From positions 765,256 to 829,255 of the forward strand of contig JAGYJJ010000004.1 of assembly GCA_018402235.1 (NCBI GenBank): a stretch of 64,000 nucleotides of DNA, given 5' to 3'. The notes beneath the pieces are model-generated. The model searched no databases and had not been told where the DNA came from. It saw nothing but the letters and a program-made list of their open reading frames with translations. Made by a program: the position numbers and the translations under genes. The stretch comes from Candidatus Nanopelagicales bacterium (GTDB taxonomy: Bacteria; Actinomycetota; Actinomycetes; S36-B12). Below, one piece after another: positions 18,831 through 30,500 of this stretch (its first letter is position 1; the number at the start of each line of letters is the position of its first letter).

Positions 18831-20598
18831 CTACGACGACGAAACGACCGTTGACTCAGGCAAGGTGGCAATGTCGACCAACGGCAGGCGCAGCGCCCCG
18901 GGCGCACCTTCAGGGACGACCGGCCGTTCAGGCGCAACCGCAGGCACCGGGAGGTACTCCGAGCCCACGGGCGGTCGCTGATCGGCCTGCCCCTTATTGG
19001 GCCACATGGCCATCGCGCGCTCGGCTTGGGCGGTGATCGTCAGCGACGGATTCACGCCCAGATTCGCGGTGATGGTGGAGCCGTCCACCACGTGCAGGCC
19101 TTCGTAGCCAAATACTCGGTGGTAAGCGTCGACCACGCCGCTGTCCGCGTCTGCCCCGATCACGCACCCGCCCACGAAATGCGCGGTCAAGGCTGCGTCG
19201 AAGTTCTCGAACACGCTCGCCCCGGGCACCCCGCCGATCTTGTCCGCAACTCGGCGCACTACGTCTTGCGCTACCGGCATGTACGTGGGTGCGGGCGTGG
19301 ACTGACTTTGGTCGGTGGTGAGGCGCCATCTGGAAAAAGGCCCGAACCGCCCGCGCTTGCCGGTTAACGTCAAAGAATTATCGACCGGCTGCATGATCAA
19401 CGAGATAACGGTGCGCTCAGACCACCTGCGCACATTGAACAACTGCGCCGCCACTCCTGGCTGACGAAGCAGTTCTTCTGCCCACACCCGCCACCTGGGC
19501 ACCCCGGCCCGCGGCTGGGTGAGCACCGACTGCAGCAAACCCATCGAGTTCGATCCCTTGCCGTAGCGCACCGGCTCCACATGCGTGTTGTCATCCGGGT
19601 ACCAACTCGAGGTGATGGCCACACCCTTGGTGAAGTCCTCACCGGTGGTGGCGACCGTACGCGCAACTGCGCCCAGGATTGACTCAGAGTTGGTGCGCGA
19701 GAGTCGACCAAGCATTCGCGACAACCGCGGGAGCCGACCCTCGTCCTTCATCCGGTGCAACAACTTTTGCGTGTTGTAGGTACCGGCCGCCACGATCACC
19801 TGCTCGGCGGTATGCCAGCGGCGAATCCGATTGCCCAGGGTTCCGGTGAACTGAGTTTCTATCCGGTAGCCGCCACCGGGAAGCGGATCGATACCCACCA
19901 CAGTGGTCATCGGGTAGATGCGAGCACCGGCGAGTTCGGCAAGGTGCAGGTAGTTCTTGGGCAGCGTGTTCTTGGCCCCCCACCTGCACCCGGTCATGCA
20001 CTCCCCGCACTCGATGCATCCGGTGCGCGAAGGTCCGCGACCACCGAAGTACGGATCCGGCGCGGTGACACCCGGCGTTCCGAAATACACGCCCACTGGA
20101 GTCATCCGGAACGGTGTGACCCACCCCCATGTCGTCGGCCACCTGCTTCATGACGATGTCTGAGGGAGTCATGGTCGGGTTATCGGCAATGCCGAGCATG
20201 CGCCCGGCTTGGTCGTAATAGGGCGCGAGTTCGCTCGCCCAGTCGGTGATGCCTGACCACTGCACATCGGTGAAGAAGCGATTGCCGGGCACGTAGAGCG
20301 TGTTCGCGTACACCAGCGAACCGCCGCCCACGCCTGCACCGGCGAGCACCGCCACGTCTTTGAGTACATGGATGCGCTGGATGCCGAACATGCCCAGCAA
20401 CGGCGCCCACAGGAACTTGCGCAGATCCCAGGACGACTTCGCGAAGTCCTGATCGCGGAACCGCCGACCGGCCTCGAACACCCCGACCCGGTAGCCCTTC
20501 TCGGTCAACCGGAGCGCGGAAACAGAGCCACCGAAGCCCGAGCCGATGATCGCGACATCGAGGTCGAACACGACCGGATCGCTATTCGGGGCAGCCAC
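18831..20598 (-). CDS. GMC-family oxidoreductase, cholesterol oxidase (ChoD)-like (one frameshift)
   Basis: Flavoprotein with an N-terminal FAD-binding GSGFGGSVSALRLTEKGYRVGVFEAG motif, LAGAGVGGGSLVYANTLY, then a Cys-rich CIECGECMTGCRWGAKN segment and the C-terminal GMC blocks HFVGGCVIGADADSGVVD and VVDGSTITANLGVNPSLTITAQAERAM. This layout matches mycobacterial ChoD (Rv3409c), which sits next to guaB3. The frame shifts at about 20,106 after GHTVP; dropping one G restores MTPVGVYFGTPG. The span of 1,768 nt minus one is 588 residues plus stop, the expected size. GTG 20598 follows AAGGAGG. Sterol or other alcohol oxidation is a family inference. The aldehyde dehydrogenase gene ends 28 nt upstream, so the two likely act in sequence on an alcohol/aldehyde pair. 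Confidence 0.88.
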
Positions 20599-20626
20599 CA
20601 GACCTCGCCTCCTTCTACTTCGAGCC

Positions 20627-22151
20627 CTACTTCAGGCCAAGCTTCTTCATAACGCCCATTGCCCCCGCAAGGGTGTCACCCCAACGCTCATCTGACCACC
20701 CGAATTGCGGACCGAATCCCAAAGCCCGCTGGGTAGCGATGGTCTGCGCCTCGGTGTACTTGAGCATCCCCTCGTCCCCGTGCCGGCGCCCTAGGCCCGA
20801 GGCCCCCATGCCACCCATCGGCGCCCGCTTACTCGCCCAGGCCGCGGCGTACCCCTCATTGACATTCACCGTGCCGGCGCGCAGTTGCCGGGCGATCACC
20901 TGGGCCGCCCGATGGTCGCGGCTGACCACCGATGCGTTCAGCCCATACTCGGTGTTGTTCGCCAAACGGACGGCTTCAGCGTCCGAAGCGACGGGATATA
21001 CCGCCACCACCGGCCCGAAGGTCTCGACCGAGCACAGCGTCATCGAATCGTCCACACCGGTGAGGATGGTCGGTGCGTAGAAAAACGGACCCACGTCCGG
21101 TCGGGCTTTCCCACCAACAACGACGTTAGCCCCGCGTTCCACAGCATCGTCCACGTGCGCAGCTACGCGGTCGAGCTGCTTTTCGGAAATCAACGAGCCA
21201 ACATCCGATCCCCAACCCACGTGTGCACTCATCCGTAGCGCTTCGGTTCTGCCGCGCGAACGCCTCAAGAAAAGGTTCGTACTCGCTCTCGGCTACATAA
21301 ATGCGTTCCATGGCAATACACAGTTGCCCGGAGTTGGAAAAACTCCCCCGCACCGCGATCGATGCCGCCCACTCCGGCTCGGCATCGGCGCGCACGATCA
21401 TCGCGTTTTTCCCACCGAGTTCCATCGAGCAGCCGATCAGTCGTTCGCCGCATCGCTGCGCCACCTGACGGCCTACTGCAGTGGATCCGGTGAACATCAC
21501 GTAATCCGATCGATCGATCACCCACGGGCCCACAACGGGCCCTTCTCCGGACACCACGGTGAACACGCCCTCGGGCAGCCCTGCCTGCGCGAGCAGATCC
21601 GCGATCCACAGTGCCGACAGCGTGGTCTGCACATCCGGCTTCACCACGATCGCATTGCCCGCGATCATCGCCGGGATCGCATCGCTGATCGCCAGAGTCA
21701 ACGGATAGTTCCAGGGCGCGATGACTCCCACCACACCCTTGGGTACACGAAGTTCCGTGACGCCGACCAACCCCGGGAACGCGCCCAGGTGCCGGCGCGG
21801 GCGCAGCAACCGCCGAGCATCGCGCGCGTAGTGCCGCGCGGTGATGCACACATCCAGCACTTCTTCGTTGGCGTCCTTGCGCGCCTTGCCCGTCTCGCGC
21901 TGCACCAGGTCCAAACCCGCATGCCGGTTCTCCAGCAGCAGATCGTGGAAGCGCAGCATCACCGCGCAGCGAGACGACAGAGGCATCGCAGACCAGCCAG
22001 CTTGCGCAGCCCGAGCCCGCTCGAACGCCGTGTCAACATCGGACTCGGTGCTGGTGGGTAGCGAGTAGAGGACATCACCGGTAAACGGCTCGATGACGTT
22101 GCGAGCAGGCCCAGACGCTGTCAGTCGATAAAGAAGGGACTCTGTGGTCAT
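20627..22151 (-). CDS. NAD(P)-dependent aldehyde / succinate-semialdehyde dehydrogenase (one frameshift)
   Basis: Aldehyde dehydrogenase superfamily, closest in feel to GabD2-type succinate-semialdehyde dehydrogenases. Blocks seen are VIAPWNYPLTL, GNAIVVKPDVQT, FTGSTAVGRQV, catalytic Glu244 in MELGGKNA and nucleophile Cys278 in SGQLCIAMERI, then SVETFGPVVAVY and GLNASVVSRD. At about 21,253 one extra base after EAFAR shifts the frame; removing it joins RTEALRMSAHVGWGSDVG. The span of 1,525 nt minus one gives 507 residues plus stop, the family length. ATG 22151 is preceded by AAAGGCGG. The first 210 bp of the gene and its leader are duplicated at 27,155-27,402. Confidence 0.9.
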
Positions 22152-22180
22152 GGTCCGCCTTTCACAGGCGTCCAGGCTAG
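21969..22180 (-). repeat. Direct repeat, copy A: 5' end and leader of the aldehyde dehydrogenase gene
   Basis: Same-strand homology to 27,192-27,402, including the leader GGTCCGCCTTTC and the first 60 or so codons. This copy belongs to the functional gene. Confidence 0.8.
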
Positions 22181-22185
22181 CGGCC

Positions 22186-25100
22186 TCAGGATCCGGACAG
22201 ATCCGATGCGTAGACCGGATTCGCAGCCGTCGCCTTCAATCCGGGGATCTCATCTGCCGACCAGCGCACCTCAACCCGGCGGTCCCGCGGGATGCCCTGA
22301 CCCTTGCGATATGCCCCGTATCCGTTGTAGCGGATCCAGGTGTCGACACCACGCTTGCTCAAGTACATCGCCACCTGCTCCGCGCGGTTGGCAGATAGTT
22401 GCTTCTGGAAAGCCCGATCGCCACCCATATTGCGCACGAAACCGGTGATGAAGACGCGTCCACCATTCTTGGCTGCGTAACGAACCACCTTGTTCAGCAC
22501 CTTCTTCGCCCGTCGGTCCAACTCCGGGGAATCCGGGTCGAACAGCACTGGCTTGGCAATCCTCTTGCCGAACAAGATCGGCGTGCCGTTCTTCTTCTTG
22601 CCCAACGTGGTCGGCTGATTCAACACGTTCGCCCCGATCGGGGCTTTCCTGGACACCCCGGCTTCGTTGGTGGTGTAGGTCCGAACCTGGTATCCGTCCT
22701 TCAAGAAGGGCACCGTGGCGACCACGGTCTCCTGACCATCGGGCACTTCTACCGCGATCCGGGCGACGATGTCACCGTCCTCATCAAAGATGACAAACAC
22801 CACAGACCTAACTGGCGCATTCGGTTTGTCCTGACGGACCTGGACGGTCACCTTAGCTTCACGACCGTTGGCGAGTCTCTCCACGACGGTCCGGACCGGG
22901 CGAGGCGGTTGGATGAGGCCGACGGTCGACTCTGCACCGTTCTCACCGCCCGCGCCCACGGTCTCGCTACTGTCATTCGCATCGGGGAAAGGGTTTGCCA
23001 ACGGGCAACCCGGAAGCGCTCTTCCTTCTAGTGCCGCCATCTGGCATCGCGTCAAGGTGGTCTGATCCACGCCCGCGCCCCCGCCGGAAGAACCTGTTGC
23101 TCCCCGTGGAGCACCCACACGGAAACTCATCGTGGCAGACCCATACCCGTAGTCCGTGCCACCACTCACCCCACCTGCATGTCCCGCAGACAAGGTGCAG
23201 GTGCCCTGACCGACAACCGTCACCGTCACACCCGTGACGGTGCACACCGAAGGCGTCAACGACACCACAGTCGGCACCCATGTCGCATCGATCAACGACA
23301 TGGTCACGACATCAAAGGGGTCAGCACCCGGGGACACCCGTGATGGGCCGGTCAGCCGGACCGGATGGGGCTCCTTGACCAGTCACCTGCGAGGAGATGG
23401 TCGACGCCGGCGAGGAGACCGGATCTCCGGCCGCGGTCGCGTTCGTCACCACCTCGAAGGTGTAGGCCGTTCCCGGCGTGAGGCCGGTGATGGTGCACGG
23501 GCTCGCATCGCAGCTCTGCGTCATCGGCGCCCCACCACCGACCGGGGTGATCGTGACCGTGTAATCGACCAGCACGGAACCGTTCATCGCGCCACGGGTG
23601 AAGTCAATCAGTGCTGTCCCACCCCGGACGTCGTCACCACCACTGACACTCACGTTCGTGATCGAGGGAGCATCAGGAGGAGCCGCAAAGTTGAAGGTGC
23701 GGGTGAGAGTTGCCGCGGACCACTGCCCGTCATCGGCTACTTCGGAGGTGATCGTGCACGAACCTCCCACACCCGACGGGACGATCTCACCGTTGACCGC
23801 GTCATAGGTGCACGCACCTGCACGATGCGGTGATATTCGGCGTACGTCCACTCGCCGTCGTCGGAACCCACGCCACCGCACCATCGGTGGTCAACCGATC
23901 GGGAATCACCGGGCCCGTCACAGCATCGATGTCACGGAACTTCACGGTGACGTCAGCGACACTTGCCGGAGCCAGATAGCGATCATCACCAGCAACAGAT
24001 GTCGACACGACGCAATCCCCGAGCCCGCTCGCCACCAGTTTCGTCGGGTCGTTCGGATCGATCGTGCACGGACCGCTGTTCACGGTGTAGGTGACCAAGC
24101 CACTGCCCAGTTGTGCTGTTGACAGTGTCACCGGGTCCGTGGGAGCGGAATACACCGCGCTGGGTGTCGTGGTCGCTGTTTGCGGCGCCTTATTGATCGT
24201 GAAGGACTGAACAACCTGGGTTGCCGGATCAAACTGCGCATCGCCGGGCTGATCAGCGGCCAGGGTGCAGGTCCCGGCCTTGAGCATCGTCACCTCGAAA
24301 CCAGTCACGGTGCACACATCAGGAGTCTGCGAACTCATCTCGACGGTCAAACCCGTCCCATCTGCAGTCGACGGGAATGTCGACGTGGGAGAGATCGTGA
24401 AGGGCGTTGGCGAGTAATCGCGATCCGCCAGGGGCGCTGAAATTGATCTGCTGCGGCGATTTCGTCATCGGGCCTGTGATGTTCGACGACTGTTCGGCCT
24501 CTCCCACCACATTCGTACGGGTCACCACCGAGCGAACGTATTTGCCCTCTGCCACAGCCGTAGGCACCCACGTTGATCCGGTAGCCCCGGCAACATCAAC
24601 GCACCCATTGCCTGCCGCGTCCTCACAGATCTGCCACTGATACGTCGTGACCGGGTTGATGTCACCCTTGTCTTCCCAGGTGCCATCGTTCGTCGACAAC
24701 GTCGAGCCCAGCGTCGTGGCGGTACCTGTCTCGTCGCTGTTGACCGGCGGGTGCCGTAGTTTCACCGGTGCCTCGACCACGATCGTGGATTCCCACTGCA
24801 AGGCCGCTGTCGCACTGTTACCGGCGACATCCTCATACGAACCGGCCCCAACGTCGATCGTCAACGTTCCCTGGCTCGGTGTTGCCGCTGACACGACGAA
24901 TTCGTATTCCGTTGGCGAGATCTGTCGCCACGATCCCGACTCGATGCTCCAGCCCGTCGAGTCTCCCCCGAGCGAGATGTCACCCTCGGTGAAGGCCGTT
25001 CCGTTATCCGGTGCGTCGGTCAACGTCGCAGTGACCGTGAACGATGTCGCCGCCGTTGCTGATGTGTCGGTGGCCGGTGGACCCGAACTCAACGACACAC

Positions 25101-26936
25101 CGGCGGTGGTGTCCAGCTCGACGACCAGCGGTGGGCTCACCTCTGAGGAGTTGCCGGCGTCATCGACCTGGACAGCGGTGAAAGTCCAATCCCCGTCCCC
25201 GGACAAGCGCCGTCGCAAAGGTGCACGATTCCGATGCGGAGGCGACTACGTCGATTTCACAGGTCACATCCACAGAACCCGGCTTCGACGCCAGTCACGA
25301 TGACCTTCGCGCCGATCTCCAATCCGGTGAGGTCAATCGTGGGCGTGTCGTCGTTGGTGATCAGATCGGTGGAGTCAACCCCCGGTGTCCGATGCGGGGT
25401 TGACGAGAACTCGTAGGAGCCGATGGCGCGTCTGTCGATAACGGTGATGACCGTGTTCGAAACGGGAGAGCTAAAAGTGGACAGTGACTGCTCCGCCGTC
25501 ACATTCCATGTTTCGTCGATCAATTCGCTGAAGGTGCATGAAGTGGGATTCGCCGTCACCAATTCTGGTCCGCATGTAACCGTGTCGGTGCCATTTGTGG
25601 CCGTGAAGAGCACCGATGCGCCCGCCACGGGCTCGTGGCGTCGTAGGTGGGCGTGGTGTCCACAGTGACGTTATCCGTATCCGATCTGCCTGCCCGTATC
25701 GGAGGCAGTTGGAGATCCAGTACTGGCGCTGCCAGTATGACCGATTCTGATGTTGAGCTGATGGAGGTCACGGTGCCAGCGGAGTTGATGCCTGTGACCG
25801 CAAGTCTCAGGTGGGATCCGAGATCATCGGCTGTCGGCTCGTAGTTCACAGATGTTGCCCGCTGATGATTTCGCAATCCGCCGGGACCGTCAGTGTCGTG
25901 CTGGCTGTCGACGCTGTTGAAGTACTGACGTACGCGCAACGCATTGGTACTCGAACGTCGAGACACCAGCCCATGTCCCGATGTTTCCTGCCGCCGTTGT
26001 TGGCCCAGTGATATTGGCAGGGACACTGGGAAGGATCAGAATTGTCAGGGGGTAACAGGTAGAAGACAAGAATGGAACGCTTCTGGCACTGGAGATGCTG
26101 TCAGTGAAGCCTGTTGAACTCTCCCCTGCGTATCCACCGGTGCCACGCACTCGAGTCGATCCCGTCGTTGCCTCCCTTACCTCCTTGAAGTCCACCACCT
26201 CCGCCACCGCCGCCGCCCCCACCCGCAGAGCACGCGTCATCGCCGCTGCCGGCGGGAAGTCTTGCCCTGCTGCCCATTGGTAGAACCTGATGAATTGAGC
26301 AGCGGTTTGGCCGAGGCCGCCGTTTTTGCCATTCTTCAGTCCCCCACGCCACCTCCGCCGCCTCCAGCAACGATGGTGCAATACCGACAAGTGGAGGCCG
26401 CTCCGCCACACTCCGCCGCCAGACGCTTCCGTCACCAAACCAACAGTTGAGGCGGATCAGATACCCGCTACGTTATATCCAGACGTGGGTTAGTGCCCCG
26501 GCAGATCCGTACGTATTATCTACACTCAGATTCGTGGGAAGATCAGCGCAATTTCCTCCGACGGAAACTTGAAACGCGGTACCAGCGGTGACGGTCATGG
26601 AGCCGGACCTGGCGACCGTACCGCCTGCACCACCACTAGCCCCTTCATCAACGCCTCACGGCCTCCGCGACCACCCACGATGGTGAAGTTGATGGTTGTT
26701 GACGCAGAATTGTGTACGTGAAGGTCTTTCCTGAGTTCGTTATCGGAGATCTGGCAAGAATGCGAGATTTGCGGGTAACTCCAGCCGCTATGACAGTAAG
26801 AACTCGCCGATGCAACTGATGCGTTTGCCACCTGTGAAACCAACACGAGCGCGCTTGACAGCAGGGCGAATGCAAGCAACCCCAAGAGGCGCTTTGCTAA
26901 GAGGTGACCGCGCGCAAACACATAAAGAGTTTGCAA
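22186..26936 (-). pseudogene. Broken secreted glycine-rich / Ig-like protein with C-terminal OmpA-like domain
   Basis: One ancestral gene of about 4.75 kb is read through at least eight frame breaks. Order: a signal peptide (LLAKRLLGLLAFALLSSALVLVSQVANASVAS) near 26,800-26,930; a glycine-rich domain, with a poly-Gly run near 26,200 and VTAGTAFQVSVGGNC near 26,560; Ig/FN3/MBG-like modules (for example EPTADDLGSHLRLAVTGINSAGTV, VTSVAGDDRY-type repeats, and LTPGTAYTFEVVTNATAAGDP); then an OmpA-like domain at about 22,200-22,500 with PVLFDPDSPELDRRAKKVLNKV, LSANRAEQVAMYL and the RDRRVEVRW ending that would bind peptidoglycan. Junctions such as that near 23,335 are explained by one extra base in a G/C run. 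Break density is far above that of the neighbouring giant gene, so either real decay or poor local consensus is possible. The start TTG 26936 is provisional. Confidence 0.72.
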
Positions 26937-27013
26937 GATGCATTACCGGCACTCCCTTGACAAGCCGGGGTATCCCTAGGGCGAGGGCAATGCGCAGGGA
27001 CATGAAGCCACAA

Positions 27014-27037
27014 AATGCTCGGTCGAGCGCCTTTTGA
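27014..27037 (-). terminator. Possible intrinsic terminator
   Basis: On the minus strand GCTCG-AC-CGAGC is followed by ATTTT and preceded by AAAAGGC. It sits between a membrane-anchor-like tail ending at 27,050 and the start of the broken OmpA-type gene. Confidence 0.45.
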
Positions 27038-27049
27038 GGCCTACTGGAG

Positions 27050-27165
27050 CTAAACGGTGCGCCGTCTGCGGCGTACGGAGAACAACCCGCTCGCCAGCAG
27101 GGTGGCAACGACCGCACTAGACGGGATCAGTGGTGTGTTGGATAGCACCGATCCCCAATTAGTAG
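27050..27165 (-). pseudogene. Possible 3' remnant of a membrane-anchored protein gene
   Basis: The minus-strand frame ending at TAG 27,050 reads NTPLIPSSAVVATLLASGLF followed by SVRRRRRTV, a hydrophobic helix plus a basic tail like the C-terminus of the giant protein. No start is visible and it abuts the aldehyde dehydrogenase remnant, so it looks like the tail of a lost surface gene. Short and low confidence. Confidence 0.35.
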
Positions 27166-27402
27166 GTCGTGACATTGCAGCATTACGGCGCAGAAAGACG
27201 ACAGAGACATCGTGGCCCATCCGGCCTACGCAGCCCGCACCCGCGCGAACGCGACGTCAACATCAGCCTCGGTGCTGGTCGGCATTGAACACAGCACCCC
27301 GCCGGTGAACGGCTCGATCACGTTGCGAGCAGGCCCAGACGATGTCAGTCGATGAAGAAGGGACTCCGTGTTTATGGTCCGCCTTTCGCAGGCAATCAGG
27401 TT
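27155..27402 (-). pseudogene. Truncated duplicate of the aldehyde dehydrogenase 5' end
   Basis: The frame reads INTESLLHRLTSSGPARNVI and continues EPFTGGVLCSMPTSTEADVD, closely matching the start of the intact dehydrogenase at 22,151. It then meets a TAG in place of the Gln codon after RVRAA, and continues in frame AGWATMSLSSFCAV before homology ends near HDLLIGDR. The initiator appears changed (ATA for the ATG position). Upstream sequence is also shared (GGTCCGCCTTTCGCAGG). It is a non-functional fragment and marks one side of a duplication around the OmpA-type gene. Confidence 0.82.
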
Positions 27403-27547
27403 ATCCCTGCGCGGCAGCAGGCCGGAAGTTAGGTCGGCACTAGGCAGGTCCGTTTCCATGGACACCCCTCACGTGAGAACCGGTACTCCAACCTACTCCC
27501 GCCGTTTCCTCCACAGGCTCCTGGTCGCGCACATCCTCTGCTTCAGA
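27403..27547. other. Intergenic region with palindrome CTCACGTGAG
   Basis: 145 nt lie between the aldehyde dehydrogenase remnant and the giant gene stop. A 10-bp palindrome at 27,468-27,477 is identical to the centre of the 20-bp palindrome at 54,283-54,302. Nothing else is recognised here. Confidence 0.5.
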
Positions 27548-30500
27548 TTAGGAACGTTCGGATGCGCGCCGGCGACGAGCGACAAGGAATAACGCGAAGG
27601 CCAGAAGTGCACCGATCAAAACCGCGGCAACCAGCACGACGATGCCGAGGCTCAAGGAACCGATACCCGCTGGCTGCCTTTCCGTGATAGCGCCCTCGGT
27701 TCCGCCGGATGCGTCCGTCGCCTCTGGTGAATCCGTGGCGCCAGATCCATCCGGATCAACATCCGCATCAGCGGGCAGAACGATGATGCCGATGGATACG
27801 GTGGCCATGCTTCCGGAGGTAGTCATCCCGTTGAGGTGAAGTGTGTGTTCACCCGGCGTGATGGAATCTGGGATCGGGAAGTCTGCTGATGTGGTCCCGT
27901 CTTCGTCAACCACGACCTCCCCGAGCCTGATTGGCGTGGAGAACAACCAGGCGTCAACGCTGCTGCCTGACTGGTAGCCACGGAGGACGAAACTCAGTGA
28001 TCCGTCTTCCTTAACCTGGAAGCGCCCTTCATCGTCGAGAGGCAAGGAACTCCGGCCCACCTTCGAAGCCCAGACAACGGTCTCGACTCCGGCGCTGGGG
28101 ATCACTACTCGCATGGAGAAGTTACCCACCGCAGCTGACTTCATGGCCGCGACGACCCCATCGATTCGTGCGGCGGCGGCACCCGGCCGGAGGCGAGGAA
28201 CGGTACTCACCGGAACAGGCGTACCAGCGAACACAACTTCTGGTCCTACCCCGGCTCCCGTCCCTGCATCTGCGCCACCGGAACCCTGGTCTTCGGTGAC
28301 GGGCCTGTTCGGGCGGTTGGGGCGGTTGGGGCGGTTCGGGCGGTTCGGACGTTGATTTGCTCCCGAACCGGTGTCCACATCCGGCTGTGCGTCCACGCTC
28401 GGACCCGGCGATGTTTCCGTGTCGAGATCGTCGCCTTCTTCCAGCGGTTCCGGAATCACCGGCGCCGGGGCTGTACCGGCCCGATCGCGCAAGGCTCTCG
28501 CTTCGCGCAGCTCGTTCAACAGTTCACCTGCGTCCGCGAACGGGGTATCCACCTCGAGTTCAATCGTCCAGTCCACGGTGTCATACAGATCATTGAGCGC
28601 TTGGACGTCTTCCGGTAGCAGGGGTCCTGGGAAGCCCAGGGCCAACCATTGGTCAGCACGGAGATTGACGTTGTTATTTGCAACCCCATCACAACCCGGC
28701 GCGAGGGTTATATAAGCATTCACCAGCGCCTGCAGGTCCCCCACGAGTCCAGCGCCTTCCCGATCCAGCGATACCAGGAATCCGTTAATGCCTTCCACGT
28801 TCACATCAATCACGCCGTTGACACCAGCGTCGAAGTAATTCGTGATCGACGGGGCTGCGCCAGAGCCGTCGTAGGTCCGCAGCACATCCAAAGCAAAGGC
28901 TTGGTCATCCACGACAGTGGTAACGATTGCGCGCAAATCATCGACCGAAGAGATATCCGAACCATCGTTCGAGGTTCTTCCAACAGCGGCCAAGAACTGC
29001 CGCATCGTTGTGGAATCAAGGCCATCGACTCCCAAACGACTCAGATCATCCGCCGTCATGTTCTCGCTCGTTGATCCACCCGCTACGGCCATCAGCGCAG
29101 ACACGATTTCGGCGGTTTCTCTCAGATCGTTGAGCGAGTCCCGTTCGGCAGGCGACTGAGATGACAGCACCGAATCCAACAAGGAGCGAACAGGCTGCTT
29201 GTCAAGGTCCAGATGTTCGTTGCCGATTTCAACAATTCCTTCGATCGTGGCGTGGGTTCGCGCAGCTCCGATGGGATAGGCACTCACAAGTAAGTTCATA
29301 CCTTCAACATCGCCCGCACTCACGACGGCACCGACGGAATCCCGGTAGTCCGTGGCTAACGGGGCTGTGCCAGAGCCGTCGTACGAGCGCAGCACCGCCA
29401 AGGCAGAGGCTTGGTCAGTCACAACGGTGTCGGCGAGAGTACGCACATCGTCAATCGAGGCAATATCCGAACCATCATTCGCGGATTCTTCGATCGCCAA
29501 CAAGAACTGTGCAAGATTCGTCGAGTCCAGGCCACTCACTCCGATTAGAGCCAGATCATCAAGCGTTATCGCCCGAGAGTTGGTACCGGCTGCTTGATCG
29601 GTGAGTCGCGTCACTATCGCAGCCATCGCTCCGAGCTCCGTATAGGTATCGACCTGCGACCACGCCTTACTGGAGATGATCGAGTTCATCAGGCCAACTT
29701 TGGCCGCTGTATTGATCGCGGCCAACTCCATCGCCGCATAGTCCGATGCCTGCAAGGCCACATCCGAGTCACTGGACGCCGATCCATCAGCGGCCTGACG
29801 AATAGCCGCGAACGCATCAACAATTACCTGAAGTTCACCAGCTGAATCACTACCGTTGACCGGCACTTGCACCAACGCACTGTTCACCGATGCGAGAAGC
29901 GCCCCATCCAACCCGGTGACTCCCGCTACCGCGAAGTCGAGCAAAGTCGGGGCGCTGGATGATCCGTTGTACGTGGAAATACGCGTGAGCGCATCGCTCG
30001 TGGCGGCGGCGCGTCCACTGTTGACCGTCGCTGTGAGTACGGCAAGGTCTTGAACCATCGATCCATCACTGGGCGTACTTCCAATGGCCTGCAGAACAAA
30101 ACTCAGATTGTCCTGCGTGATATCGGTCATCCCCACCAGAGCCAGGTCGCTGGGCGTGAGCGCCGGAGAGACATTGAGCCCTGCCGCTGTTCGGAAGATT
30201 CGATCGATCACCGACACCAGCGATACCAATTTCTCATGAGTGTCGACCTCGCTGGAGGAAGCAACGTCCACCACATCGTTGAGCAGGTTTGCGCGCCCAG
30301 CATCGGAGACGGCGCTAAGCCCTAGCGTTTGGTACTGCGATGCTGTAGCACCACGATCATTGTCGTCAATACCGTCAGCGGCCTCAAGCACGATGCCATA
30401 GACATCCACCACATCCTGCACCTCGGCCGGTGAATCCCTCGCGGAACTCGGCAACGCCGCGATCGCGGAGTTCACGGCACTCAGGTTGCCGGTAGTGACA

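Noticed and set aside
22186-27547. A transposon or integrase-borne element as cause of the island
   Set aside because: No transposase, integrase, terminal inverted repeat or tRNA target is seen; the only boundary signal is the duplicated dehydrogenase 5' end.
27548-27660. Sortase (LPXTG) anchor at the giant protein C-terminus
   Set aside because: The C-terminus has a hydrophobic helix and an RRRR tail but no LPXTG or close variant before it.
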